NCBI RefSeq assembly: GCF_011300215.1
Contig: NZ_CP049866.1
Coordinates: 3,535,001-3,599,000 of the forward strand
Reading direction: 5' to 3'
Length of the DNA: 64,000 nt
From: Nocardioides piscis
GTDB taxonomy: Bacteria > Actinomycetota > Actinomycetes > Propionibacteriales > Nocardioidaceae
The notes under the pieces are model-generated. The model was not told the origin of the DNA, did no database searches, and saw only the letters and a list, made by a program, of their open reading frames with translations. Below are positions 17,678 to 26,351 of the stretch, one piece after another (the first letter of the stretch is position 1; each line of letters begins with the position of its first letter). A program made the translations under genes and the position numbers.

Positions 17678-18670
17678 TCAGTCGTTCTTCTTCTCGGCGT
17701 CCGTGGCCTCAGCGGCAGGCGCCTCAGCGGCAGGCGCCTCAGCGGCAGGCGCCTCAGCGGCAGGCGCCTCAGCGGCGGGCGCCTCGGTCACGGCGTCGGC
17801 AGCAGCGTCGGCGGCGGCGGCCTCCGTGCCAGCACCGGTCGACTCGGCTGCGGGGGTGTCCTCGGTCGCGACGTCGCCACCGGTGGCGGCCACGGCGGCC
17901 TTGTCGGCGTCACCCTGGAGCAGCTCGCGCTCCCACTCGGCCAGCGGCTCGGCAGCGGTGGCGTCGGCGGTCTTGGAACCGGAGCGCGCGATGAGGCCCT
18001 CGGCGACGGCGTCGGCGACCACGCGGGTCAGCAGGCCGACCGCGCGGATCGCGTCGTCGTTGCCCGGGATCGGGAAGTCGACGAGGTCGGGGTCGCAGTT
18101 GGAGTCGAGGATGCCGATGATCGGGATCCGCAGCTTGCGGGCCTCCTCGACGGCGAGGTGCTCCTTGTTGGTGTCGACGATCCACACGGCGGAGGGAACC
18201 TTCGACATCTCGCGGATGCCGCCCAGGGTGCGGTCGAGCTTGTCGCGCTCGCGCTTCATCTGGAGCAGTTCCTTCTTGGTGCGGTTGGAGCCCGCGACGT
18301 CGTCGAAGTCGATCTCGTCGAGCTCCTTGAGACGGTTGATCCGCTGGTGCACCGTCTGGAAGTTGGTGAGCATGCCACCGAGCCAGCGCTGGTTGACGTA
18401 GGGCATCCCGACGCGCGTCGCCTGCTCGGCGATGGCCTCCTGGGCCTGCTTCTTGGTGCCGACGAACATCACGACACCGCCCTTGGCGACGGTCTCCTTG
18501 ACGAAGGCGTAGGACCGGTCGATGTAGGCCAGCGACTGCTGCAGGTCGATGATGTAGATGCCGTTGCGCTCGGTCATGATGAAGCGCTTCATCTTGGGGT
18601 TCCAACGACGGGTCTGGTGACCGAAGTGGACGCCGCTCTCGAGCAGCTGGCGCATGGTGACGACTGCCAT
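17678..18670 (-). CDS. rpsB: 30S ribosomal protein S2 with long Ala/Glu tail
   Basis: S2 binds the 30S head-body junction. Residues ~1-250 are a normal S2: [52 protein letters not shown] and [20 protein letters not shown]. The last ~80 residues are an extra low-complexity tail, rich in Ala, Glu and Thr, with five tandem copies of the pentapeptide APAAE or a close variant. Many actinobacteria have S2 tails, but this one takes the protein to 330 residues. ATG 18670 has AGGAG six bases upstream. First gene of the rpsB-tsf transcript. Confidence 0.97.
   Translation of the reverse strand: MAVVTMRQLLESGVHFGHQTRRWNPKMKRFIMTERNGIYIIDLQQSLAYIDRSYAFVKETVAKGGVVMFVGTKKQAQEAIAEQATRVGMPYVNQRWLGGMLTNFQTVHQRINRLKELDEIDFDDVAGSNRTKKELLQMKRERDKLDRTLGGIREMSKVPSAVWIVDTNKEHLAVEEARKLRIPIIGILDSNCDPDLVDFPIPGNDDAIRAVGLLTRVVADAVAEGLIARSGSKTADATAAEPLAEWERELLQGDADKAAVAATGGDVATEDTPAAESTGAGTEAAAADAAADAVTEAPAAEAPAAEAPAAEAPAAEAPAAEATDAEKKND
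17706..17780. repeat. 15-bp tandem repeat in the rpsB tail
   Basis: Five head-to-tail copies of the 15-base unit GCCTCAGCGGCAGGC. The first four are identical and the last has one A-to-G change. The unit is in frame and encodes a pentapeptide in the S2 tail, so copy-number changes would lengthen or shorten the tail without breaking the gene. Confidence 0.92.
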
Positions 18671-19083
18671 GTTGTTCTCCTGTGTGGTGGAGGCACTCCT
18701 CGTCGTGCTCGACCTTGCTGCAGGCCGTGCCGAGGAACTGGTCTCCGGTTGTTTTGGGTTGCTGCCCCCGACGGGTGTCGGGTGCCCTGACGCTCACGCG
18801 CGATCCGATCCGCCCCTGATCGCGGGACAGAACCAACAGATCGGCGCCCACGGGCGATCGGCTCCACGGAGAGAGTCCGTCGTGGTCTGCGAGCGTGCGA
18901 AGTCAGCCCGGATCGATCTGGATGGTGCTGGGCTGCTTTGCGAAGCCTAGGCCACGCCTTGCCACCGAGCCAATCGAGCCGTCCCGGGCGCGACGGCGCT
19001 CACACCCGGCCCGTGCTCGACCTTGTCCACAGTCTCACGTCGCCAACGGTGACGAGCGGGATGGGTATGGCGACATTGGCCCC
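18671..19083. promoter_or_regulatory. Divergent intergenic region between rpsB and the M23 peptidase
   Basis: These 413 bases hold no convincing gene. They must contain the rpsB-tsf promoter and leader (minus strand) and the promoter of the M23 peptidase (plus strand). A possible minus-strand promoter is TTGGCT (18973-18968) and TAGGCT (18949-18944) with an 18-base spacer, which would leave a ~270-base rpsB leader. A GATCGG/CCGATC-rich stretch at ~18800-18870 could fold but matches no leader RNA I can name. Nothing else stands out. Confidence 0.35.
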
Positions 19084-19704
19084 ATGGATCCGCGATGTAT
19101 CACCGTCCGTTGCCTGTGCCTGCTCGTGGTGACCACGCTCCTGCAGCTGTCCGTGTCGCCGGCGTCCGGAGCCGACGACCCGGCCTCCGAGTGGCCTCTG
19201 GCTCCCGCCCCGGAGGTGGTGAACTACTTCGCACCACCCGCCGATCGCTTTGGCGCAGGTCATCGCGGTGTCGACCTCGCGGGCCGCCTCGGGCAGCCAG
19301 TGCTCGCCGCCCGGCCCGGGACCGTCGCGTTCGCGGGCAAGATCGCCGGCAAGCCGGTGGTCACGATCAAGCACGACGACACGACCCGGACGACCTACGA
19401 GCCCGTCGACTCCGACCTGGCAGTCGGCGCCACCGTGGCCGCGGGCCAGCAGATCGGGACCCTCCAGCTCGTGTTCAGCCACTGCTTCCCGAGCGCCTGT
19501 CTTCATTGGGGGTGGTTGAGAGGGAAGACCTATCTCGACCCCCTCGACCTGGTCGAGCCGGCGAGTGTGCGGCTCTTGCCCCTGTGGCGCGACGAACCCG
19601 TCGTCCGCGGCGGGTCCGCCTCGTGGCGGCCACTGTCGCTGCCCTACGCCTCATGGTTCCCGTGGCGCCGCCTCGCTCAGGCGCGCGGGTGGGCCTGGCG
19701 ATAG
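19084..19704 (+). CDS. Secreted M23 family metallopeptidase
   Basis: A LytM-type peptidoglycan hydrolase-like protein of 206 residues. The start at ATG 19084 is followed by a Sec signal peptide ([20 protein letters not shown]). The domain carries the zinc motif [12 protein letters not shown] and the second motif [13 protein letters not shown], the HxH-like pair being Cys-Leu-His rather than the classic form. M. tuberculosis Rv2891, of the same type, also lies between rpsB and xerC, so the position is conserved. The 3' end overlaps the convergent xerC stop by 28 bases. The frame is open upstream to 18895, but the signal peptide fixes the start. Confidence 0.9.
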   Translation: MDPRCITVRCLCLLVVTTLLQLSVSPASGADDPASEWPLAPAPEVVNYFAPPADRFGAGHRGVDLAGRLGQPVLAARPGTVAFAGKIAGKPVVTIKHDDTTRTTYEPVDSDLAVGATVAAGQQIGTLQLVFSHCFPSACLHWGWLRGKTYLDPLDLVEPASVRLLPLWRDEPVVRGGSASWRPLSLPYASWFPWRRLAQARGWAWR

Positions 19705-20620
19705 GCCTGGCGGAGCCGATCGGTGGTGACGTGGGTGTAGAGCTGCGTCGTGGCCAGGGAGGCATGCCCGAGCAGCTCTTGGACCGACCGCAGATCCGCT
19801 CCCCCTCGAGCAGGTGGGTTGCTGCGGTGTGTCGCAGACCGTGCGGCCCGATGTCGGGGGCCCCGGGCACGTCGCGGATTCGCCGATGCACCAGCTCCCT
19901 GACGACGCGCTGATCGATGCGGCGACCGCGGGCGCCCAGGAAGAGCGCCGCGCCTGCCCCTTCGACCGCCAGGGTGGGTCGGCCCGTTCTCAGCCAGCGC
20001 TCGATCGCACGCGCCGCCGGCTGGCCGTAGGGGGTGGCGCGCTCCTTGCGGCCCTTGCCGAAGACCCGGACCACCCGGCGGTCGGTGTCGACGTCGTCGA
20101 TGTCGAGGCCGGCGAGCTCACCGACGCGGATGCCAGTGGCATAGAGCAGCTCGAGCATCGCCACGTCCCGCACTCCCACGGGCGAACCGTCATCGGCCGC
20201 CGTGGCGGCCGCCTGGATCAACGCGGCCGCCTCGTCTGCCCGGAGCACTGCTGGCAGCGCCTTGTGCTTCTTGGGTGAGCCCAGTGAGGCGCCGGCATCG
20301 GTCGGGGCCCGACCCGTGCGCGCCAACCACGCGGTGAAGACGCGGGCCGCCGTGGCCCGGCGCGCGATCGTGGTGCGGGACCTGCCGAGGGACTGTTGGT
20401 TGGCGAGCCAGCTGCGCAGGGTGCGCAGGTCGAGCCCGGCGACGTCCTCGATCCCCAGCCTCCCCGCATGGTCGAGCAGGCTGGCCAGGTCGCCGAGATA
20501 GGCGCGGACGGTGTGGGGCGTCAGGTCGCGCTCGGAGGTGAGGTGTCGCTCGTAGTCGGCCAGCACCCTGGCCACCGACTCCGACAAAGGCGTCTCGCCC
20601 TGCCGCCCGTCGTCTGCCAT
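19677..20620 (-). pseudogene. xerC: Tyrosine recombinase XerC, frameshifted
   Basis: XerC acts with XerD at dif to resolve chromosome dimers. From ATG 20620 the N-terminal core-binding domain (DYERHLTSERDLTPHTVRAY) and catalytic domain ([47 protein letters not shown]) are normal. The frame is then lost at a G5 run (plus strand C5 at 19801-19805). With one G added it continues [20 protein letters not shown] and [13 protein letters not shown] and stops at 19677, giving ~314 residues. As sequenced, the protein would lack the GH motif and the nucleophilic tyrosine. Sequencing error is the likeliest cause. Confidence 0.9.
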
Positions 20621-20677
20621 GCCCCGATCGTAGATCGCGCCGCCCCCAGAGAGCGGCAGCCACGAGGACCGCCCGGG

Positions 20678-21799
20678 TCATGATCGCGCCGGGCGAGCGA
20701 GCCGCCAGCCGTCGACCCCCTGGTGCACGAGCCCCGCTGCGGCCAGGGCGTCGAGCACTCGCTGCGACTCCCGCTCGTCCACCCCGGCGATCCGACCGAT
20801 CGACAGCGCCGACGCCCCCTGCGCCACCGGCACTGCGTCCAGGACCCGCACCTCGTGCAGGGCGAACCGGTCATGAGGCCTCTCCGGCCCCCTCGGCACG
20901 GGCAGGAGGTGCTGCCCACTCACCCCGACGAGCTCGAGGACGTCCTGGCCCGAGGCGACCAGCATGGCGGCACCGCCACGGATCTGGTTGTGGACACCCT
21001 GCGACGTCGCGCTCGTCACCGGGCCGGGGACCCCCATCAGCACCCGGCTCAGGACGTCGGCCCAATGGGCAGTGTTGAGCGCACCGCTGCGCACCGCCGC
21101 CTCGACGAGCACGGTCCCGCGTGTGAGGGCCGCGATCAGGCGGTTGCGGGCGAGGAAGCGCACCTTGGTGGGCGTCGACCCCAGCGGTGCCTCGGAGACC
21201 ACCGCGTGGTGGCGGCCGATGTGGTCGATCAGCTCGCGGTGGGTGGCGGGATAGGCCCGATCGGCACCGCACGCGAGCACGGCCACGGTCGGTCCTCCGG
21301 CGCCGAGTGCTCCCCGGTGTGCGGCCTGGTCGATCCCGAAGGCAGCCCCGGAGACGAGCGGCGAGCCCGCCCGGACCAACGAGGCAGCGATGTCGGAGGC
21401 GACGTCGAAGCCGTAGGAGGTCGCCGAGCGCGAGCCCACCACGGCCACCGATTCGGCCAGCTCGGAGAGCCTCATCGGGCCGCGGACCCACAGGCCCACC
21501 GGTGAGCCTCCCAGACCCTGCACCCGCTGGCCGTGGGACAGGTCGTCCAGCTGGTCGGGCCACTCGGCGTCGGCCGGGGTGACGAAGCGGATCCCGGCGC
21601 GCTCGGCCACGGCCAGCACCCGCACGGGATCGGTCTCGCGCACCCGGGCCGCCAGCTGTGGGCGGGAGTCGTCGTCCAGGATCTCCTCGACCATCCTGAC
21701 GGCCCCCGCCCTGGACACCCCGTCGGCGACCTTCGCGTCGCCGGGCTCGACGGCGTGGCTGAGACGCGCTCGAGCCAGTCGCTCGGCCTCCGCACTCAT
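20678..21799 (-). CDS. dprA: DNA-processing protein DprA
   Basis: DprA (Smf) binds single-stranded DNA and loads RecA in transformation; many non-competent bacteria also keep it. ATG 21799 overlaps the comM stop (ATGA), giving 373 residues. The Rossmann-like core has VAVVGSRSATSYGFDVASDI, LVSGAAFGIDQAAHRGAL, AVLACGADRAYPATH, SEAPLGSTPTKVRFLARNRL and VLVEAAVRSGALNTAHWA. A winged-helix-like C-terminal part follows (ALSIGRIAGVDERESQRVLD). Order yraN-comM-dprA-xerC is conserved in actinobacteria. Confidence 0.95.
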   Translation of the reverse strand: MSAEAERLARARLSHAVEPGDAKVADGVSRAGAVRMVEEILDDDSRPQLAARVRETDPVRVLAVAERAGIRFVTPADAEWPDQLDDLSHGQRVQGLGGSPVGLWVRGPMRLSELAESVAVVGSRSATSYGFDVASDIAASLVRAGSPLVSGAAFGIDQAAHRGALGAGGPTVAVLACGADRAYPATHRELIDHIGRHHAVVSEAPLGSTPTKVRFLARNRLIAALTRGTVLVEAAVRSGALNTAHWADVLSRVLMGVPGPVTSATSQGVHNQIRGGAAMLVASGQDVLELVGVSGQHLLPVPRGPERPHDRFALHEVRVLDAVPVAQGASALSIGRIAGVDERESQRVLDALAAAGLVHQGVDGWRLARPARS

Positions 21800-23403
21800 G
21801 AGGCGAGCCGCAACACCGAGACGGGCACCGGCCGGCTGGTGCGCAGGGCCAGGGCCGTCTCGACATCCTTGCGATCCGGGGTCTCGTGACAGGCCACGTC
21901 GGCCACGGACAGCGCCAGGCGGTGGACCCGCGTCACACCGCGACGGCTGAGCCGTCCGCGGGACATCGCTTCGTCGAGCAGCTCCTGGCCGTCTTCCGGC
22001 AAGGGCCAACGCTCGGCGAGGACAGCACTGGGAACGGCCGAGTTGAGCGCGAAGCCGAGTCCTGCGAAGCGCGCGGCCTGCCGGGCGCGGGCTGCGATGA
22101 CGACCGCCCGCACGTCGGCGGAGGTGCGGCGCACGGCGAAGGGGTCGCGACCGCGGTGGGATCCCATGGGCGTGAGCTCGCGCCACACGTCTATCCGGTC
22201 GACCACCGGGCCGCTGAGCTTGCGCTGGTAGTGGCGGCGCACGGCGTCGAGACAGTCACAGGCAAGGCCGCCGGCCTGGGCGTGGAAGTTGCCGCAGGGG
22301 CACGGGTTGGCAGCCAGCACCACCATGGCGCGAGCGGGATAGGTCGACGACTCCTCGCCGCGAGCGATCGTGACCTCCCCCGCCTCGAGAGGCTGGCGAA
22401 GGGAGTCGATCACGTCGGACCGGAACAGCGGGAACTCGTCGAGGAACAGCACGCCGTGGTGGGCCAGGCTGACCTCGCCGGGCCGAGCCCGACCGGTGCC
22501 GCCGCCCAGGACGCTGGCGCGACTCGCGTCGTGATGGGGGGCGAAGAAGGGCGGTCTGGTGACCAGCGCATCGAGCGCCCCCACCAGCGAGTGGACCGCC
22601 GTCACCTCGAGGGACTCCTCGAGAGTGAGATCGGGAAGGACTGTCGGGATCCTCTCGGCGACAGTGGTCTTGCCTGCCCCACGTGGGCCGCTGAGCATCA
22701 GGTGGTGCCCGCCCGCCGCCGCGACGGTGACGGCATAGATCACCTCTTCCATGCCCTCCACGTCGGCCATGTCCACCTCGTCGCGCAGTTCCTGCCCCCG
22801 CCAGGTCAGCAGCCGGGCGGAGGCCGTCCCCTCGACGGGTGGGGCCTCCGGGACCGGCTCATCCCGCAGCTGGGCCACCACTTGCGAGAGCGACCGCATC
22901 CCGAACACCGTCATGTCCGGCACCATGGCTGCCTCCCGCGCCTGCGGCTCGGGGACGAAGACCCGGGTGATCCCCCGGGCCCGCGCGGCCAGCACCATCG
23001 GCAGCACACCGCGGACCGGACGCAGGTGGCCCGAGAGCGTCAGCTCGCCGATGAAGACCGAGTCGTCGAGCGCCCCGGGCGGCACCCGGTGGTCGGGAGC
23101 GCCCTCACGTGGTGGGCTCTGGTCGGCCGCCTTGACCGCGACCGCGATCGCGAGGTCGAAGTGGGTGCCGCTCTTGGGCAGGTCGGCCGGCGTGAGCAGG
23201 ATCGTCACCCGCCTGGTGGCCGGCCACGAGGGGACGGAGTTGTTGATCGCCATCCGGACCCGGTCACGAGCCTCCTGCAGCGCCCGGTCGGGGCGTCCCA
23301 CCAGGAAGGTCCCGACCGTGCCCTGGGAGATGTCGACCTGCACGTCGATGAGGTGCCCCTCGGCACCGGTCAGGGCCAGGCAGCGCGCGGTCGCCAGCGA
23401 CAT
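21796..23403 (-). CDS. comM: YifB/ComM family Mg-chelatase-like AAA+ ATPase
   Basis: ComM-type AAA+ helicases promote branch migration during natural transformation; in most actinobacteria the role is untested. The start is ATG 23403, sharing one base with the yraN stop (TGATG), which gives 535 residues. Residues ~1-180 form the Lon-like N-terminal domain (SGTHFDLAIAVAV, then VFIGELTLSGHLRPVRGVLP). The ATPase has Walker A LSGPRGAGKTT, Walker B GVLFLDEFPLF, ARAMVVLAANPCPCG and DRIDVWREL. The gene is coupled to yraN and dprA. Confidence 0.95.
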   Translation of the reverse strand: MSLATARCLALTGAEGHLIDVQVDISQGTVGTFLVGRPDRALQEARDRVRMAINNSVPSWPATRRVTILLTPADLPKSGTHFDLAIAVAVKAADQSPPREGAPDHRVPPGALDDSVFIGELTLSGHLRPVRGVLPMVLAARARGITRVFVPEPQAREAAMVPDMTVFGMRSLSQVVAQLRDEPVPEAPPVEGTASARLLTWRGQELRDEVDMADVEGMEEVIYAVTVAAAGGHHLMLSGPRGAGKTTVAERIPTVLPDLTLEESLEVTAVHSLVGALDALVTRPPFFAPHHDASRASVLGGGTGRARPGEVSLAHHGVLFLDEFPLFRSDVIDSLRQPLEAGEVTIARGEESSTYPARAMVVLAANPCPCGNFHAQAGGLACDCLDAVRRHYQRKLSGPVVDRIDVWRELTPMGSHRGRDPFAVRRTSADVRAVVIAARARQAARFAGLGFALNSAVPSAVLAERWPLPEDGQELLDEAMSRGRLSRRGVTRVHRLALSVADVACHETPDRKDVETALALRTSRPVPVSVLRLAS

Positions 23404-23789
23404 CAGACCAGCCCCCGGATGTGTTCGATCTCCGGGGTGGAGGACCGCGGACCGAGCACCGTCACGAGATCGAGCCTGACGTCGTCGGGGTGTGCCGAGT
23501 GGGCGCGGAGCCACGCTGAGGCCAGCCGGCGCAGCCGGTTGACCTTGGCCTTGGTGATCGCCTCGTGGGGCGTGCCACAGGCGCTGGAGGTGCGCGTCTT
23601 CACCTCGCAGATCACCAAGGTCGTGCCATCGCGCAGCACCAGGTCGATCTCACCCTCGGCGCAGCGCCAGTTGTGGTCGAGCAGCACCAGGCCCTGCCGG
23701 GTCAGGAATCGGGCCGCGAGGACCTCGCCGTAGGCCCCCAGGGCCTGGTTGTGGTTGAGCCGCGGCGGGCGGGCTGACGTGATGTCCAT
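23403..23789 (-). CDS. UPF0102 family nuclease-like protein YraN
   Basis: A 128-residue protein with a restriction-endonuclease-like fold. The motif run LGAYGEVLAARFLTRQG, WRCAEGEIDLVLRDG, LVICEVKTRTS corresponds to the E...GEIDL...EVK catalytic pattern of the YraN/UPF0102 family. The start ATG 23789 has an excellent AGGAGG eight bases upstream. It is a standard partner of comM and dprA; a DNA processing role is presumed but not established. Confidence 0.92.
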   Translation of the reverse strand: MDITSARPPRLNHNQALGAYGEVLAARFLTRQGLVLLDHNWRCAEGEIDLVLRDGTTLVICEVKTRTSSACGTPHEAITKAKVNRLRRLASAWLRAHSAHPDDVRLDLVTVLGPRSSTPEIEHIRGLV

Positions 23790-23914
23790 GTGAGGGCCTC
23801 CTGGTCGTGGAGGACCAGCACATCGGCGCCCGCGGACAACGGCACCGCACCGACGCCTGCGCCTGTGGAAGGCGCGGAGTGCGACCGGCCTGTGGACGGT
23901 GAGCGACCCGCTGC

Positions 23915-24223
23915 TCAGCTCTTGGGGGGTTGGATCTCCTGCTCGCTGAGCTCCTCGACGTTGACGTCCTTGAAGGTCAGCACCTTGACGCTCTTGGCGA
24001 ATCGCGCAGGGCGATACATGTCCCACACCCAGGCATCGGTCATCGAGACCTCGAAGAACACGTCGCCGTTCTCGGTCCGGGCGCGGACGTCGACCTGGTT
24101 GCAGAGATAGAACCGGCGATCGGTCTCCACGACGTACTTGAAGATCGAGACGACGTCGCGATACTCCCGGTAGAGGGTGAGCTCCATCTCGGTCTCGTAC
24201 TTCTCGAGCTCCTCGGCGCTCAT
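23915..24223 (-). CDS. DUF2469 family protein
   Basis: A 102-residue acidic protein beginning MSAEELEKYETEMELTLYRE, with YRDVVSIFKYVVETDRRFYL and VEVSMTDAWVWDMYRP-type segments (FFEVSMTDAWVWDMYRPARF). This matches the small, highly conserved actinobacterial DUF2469 family found next to rnhB (Rv2901c in M. tuberculosis). Its function is unknown. ATG 24223 lies 13 bases after the rnhB stop. Confidence 0.9.
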   Translation of the reverse strand: MSAEELEKYETEMELTLYREYRDVVSIFKYVVETDRRFYLCNQVDVRARTENGDVFFEVSMTDAWVWDMYRPARFAKSVKVLTFKDVNVEELSEQEIQPPKS

Positions 24224-24236
24224 GCCCCACCCCTCA

Positions 24237-24947
24237 CTAGACGGCCGGCTCGGCCTCGTCGCCATTGTGCACCGACGCCGGCGGCTCGAGGCCTGCGGCC
24301 CGCCGGACGTTGACGAAGCGCATCCGGTGCACCGCTGACGGCCCGTGATCGAGGAGGGCCGCGGAGTGCACGTCGGTGATGTAGCCCTTGTGGGTCTTGA
24401 AGTCATAGGCGGGGTACGTCGAGTCGAGCTCGACCATCATCCGGTCCCTCGTGACCTTGGCGAGCACCGACGCGGCAGCGATGCAGGCCGCCACCCGGTC
24501 GCCCTTCCACACCGCGAGACCGGGAACCTCGAGTCCGTCCACGGGGAAGCCGTCGGTCAGGACGTAGGACGGGCGGTGGTCGAGCAGGGCCACCGCCCGG
24601 CGCAGGGCCTCGACGTTGGCGACGTGCATGCCCAGGCGGTCGCACTCCTCGGAGTCGATCACGACCACCGACCACGCGACTGCTCGGCGTACGACCTGGG
24701 CGTAGACGCGCTCGCGGGCCTTCTCGGTCAGCAGCTTGGAGTCCGCGAGGCCGGGGACGACTCCCGCGCGTCCGGGCGGCAAGATGCAGGCGCCGGCCAC
24801 CAGTGGTCCCGCGCATGCGCCCCGGCCGGCCTCGTCCACGCCCGCGATCGGGTCGATCCCGACCCGCCGCAGGGCACGCTCGTAGCCGTACAGCCCGGCA
24901 TCGCGCCTGATCGCGGCGCCGGAGGGGAGGTGGGAGAGCGACGTCAT
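24237..24947 (-). CDS. rnhB: Ribonuclease HII
   Basis: RNase HII removes ribonucleotides from RNA-DNA hybrids. The 236-residue protein shows GVDEAGRGACAGPLVAGACI (first two catalytic acids), DSKLLTEKAR, VLTDGFPVDG (third acid) and KGDRVAACIAAASVLAKVTRD (fourth). The C-terminus ends in an acidic ~20-residue extension. It lies 13 bases after lepB, in the order rplS-lepB-rnhB seen in M. tuberculosis. Confidence 0.96.
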   Translation of the reverse strand: MTSLSHLPSGAAIRRDAGLYGYERALRRVGIDPIAGVDEAGRGACAGPLVAGACILPPGRAGVVPGLADSKLLTEKARERVYAQVVRRAVAWSVVVIDSEECDRLGMHVANVEALRRAVALLDHRPSYVLTDGFPVDGLEVPGLAVWKGDRVAACIAAASVLAKVTRDRMMVELDSTYPAYDFKTHKGYITDVHSAALLDHGPSAVHRMRFVNVRRAAGLEPPASVHNGDEAEPAV

Positions 24948-24960
24948 CGGGTGAGGGCCC

Positions 24961-25764
24961 TCAGGACGCGTCGGGGACGTCCTCGAACGAGTCAGGCCGT
25001 TCGAGCAGGTCGAAGCGCTGACGCGGCCACAGCAGGACGAAGACCTTGCCGACGACGAGGTCGGCCGAGACGAACTCGCGGCCGGAGACGCAGTCGGTCA
25101 CCGTCGGCCTGCACATGTGCTGGCTGGAGTCCGCGGAGTGGGCCCGGTTGTCGCCCATGACGAAGATGTGACCGTCGGGCACGGGCCCGGTCTTCCAGTC
25201 ACGGTCGCACTTCAGGCCGGTGGGCATCGGACCGTTGCACTTGGTGCCCTTCTCGTCGCGGAGATAGGTGCCCTCTTCGAGGGGCTTGCCGTTGAGCAGG
25301 ATCCGCCCCTGGTCGTCGCAGCACTCGATGGTGTCACCGGCCACCCCGATGACGCGCTTGACCAGGTGTCCGCCGGTCGGGTAGAGCCCGATCTTGGCCA
25401 TCACCTTCGGGATGGTGCCCGTGGGGCCGGCGGCCGCCGCTCCGTCGAGCCAGCCGCCGGGGTCCTTGAACACCACGACGTCGCCACGCTGGGGCTTGCC
25501 GTCACCCCAGTAGGACACCTTCTGCACCAGGATCCGGTCGTCCTTGACCAGGCCTGGCTCCATCGACTCCGACGGGATGTAGAAGGCCTGCAGGAAGAGC
25601 GCCTTGATGGCGATCGCGAGCACCAGCGCCACGGCCAGCAGCAGGATCGTCTCCTGCCACAGGGGCAGCTGGTGCTTCTTCTCCTTCTTGCCCACCGACG
25701 ACGACGACCGGGGTCCGTCCGGCTGGGTCTCAGTCGGGACGGAGCCGCGGTCGCTTGAAGTCAC
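24961..25764 (-). CDS. lepB: Signal peptidase I
   Basis: LepB removes signal peptides from exported preproteins. The 267-residue protein has a ~33-residue hydrophilic N-terminus, one membrane helix (ETILLLAVALVLAIAIKALF), then the Ser-Lys dyad: Ser67 in IPSESMEP and the lysine in GGHLVKRVIGVAGD. Box E is present as FVMGDNRAHSADS. Extra cysteines (IECCDDQG, CNGP, KCDRD) lie in the extracytoplasmic beta domain. The start is GTG at 25764, 28 bases after rplS. Confidence 0.96.
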   Translation of the reverse strand: MTSSDRGSVPTETQPDGPRSSSSVGKKEKKHQLPLWQETILLLAVALVLAIAIKALFLQAFYIPSESMEPGLVKDDRILVQKVSYWGDGKPQRGDVVVFKDPGGWLDGAAAAGPTGTIPKVMAKIGLYPTGGHLVKRVIGVAGDTIECCDDQGRILLNGKPLEEGTYLRDEKGTKCNGPMPTGLKCDRDWKTGPVPDGHIFVMGDNRAHSADSSQHMCRPTVTDCVSGREFVSADLVVGKVFVLLWPRQRFDLLERPDSFEDVPDAS

Positions 25765-25792
25765 GAGCAGAGACTAACCAGTGCTTGGTCGC

Positions 25793-26143
25793 TCAGAACT
25801 CGCGGCGCTCCTTGATCTTGGCGGCCTTGCCGCGCAGGTTGCGCAGGTAGTAGAGCTTGGCGCGACGCACGTCACCACGGGTGACGATCTCGATCTTGTC
25901 GAAGATCGGGGAGTGCATCGGGAAGGTGCGCTCCACGCCGACGCCGAAGGAGACCTTGCGGACGGTGAAGGTGCGGCCGACGCCGGAGCCGTGGATGCGG
26001 ATGACGACGCCCTGGAACTGCTGGACGCGCGAACGGCTGCCCTCGACCACCTTCACGTGGACGTTGACGGTGTCACCGGCGCGGAAGGCCGGGACGTCGG
26101 TGCGCAGGTTGGCGCTGACGAGCTCGGTGAGCACGTTGGTCAT
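25793..26143 (-). CDS. rplS: 50S ribosomal protein L19
   Basis: L19 sits at the 30S-50S interface. The 116-residue protein is full length: [52 protein letters not shown] and the basic C-terminus [23 protein letters not shown] 26143 has GAGGAG about six bases upstream. The 208 bases between it and trmD hold its promoter; no further gene is evident there. Confidence 0.97.
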   Translation of the reverse strand: MTNVLTELVSANLRTDVPAFRAGDTVNVHVKVVEGSRSRVQQFQGVVIRIHGSGVGRTFTVRKVSFGVGVERTFPMHSPIFDKIEIVTRGDVRRAKLYYLRNLRGKAAKIKERREF

Positions 26144-26351
26144 GGTTGCTCCTCACGGATGCCACAGGTCGGCCGCGGAATTGAGGTGGAGGATCGATGC
26201 GGTCCCGCCGTGCTGGCCGGCGGCGTCGCACACCCCCTGTGGCAGGTGGTCGTCGCGGATCCCCCGCGCAACTTCACGGGGCGATCGTTTGGCCGGCAGG
26301 ACCAAGGGTTGAGTCTGCCAGACCCGCGCGCGTGCCGCGAAATCGCACCTG

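Noticed and set aside
17706..17780. Short regular repeats as a possible CRISPR
   Set aside because: Units are contiguous, in frame and lack spacers; they encode the S2 tail.
18895..19083. Extended N-terminus of the M23 peptidase
   Set aside because: The extra 63 residues are Arg/Pro rich and would bury the signal peptide that starts at ATG 19084.
26144..26351. A leader RNA or hidden gene between rplS and trmD
   Set aside because: No frame with natural composition and no recognisable L19 leader fold could be supported; only the rplS ribosome binding site is clear.
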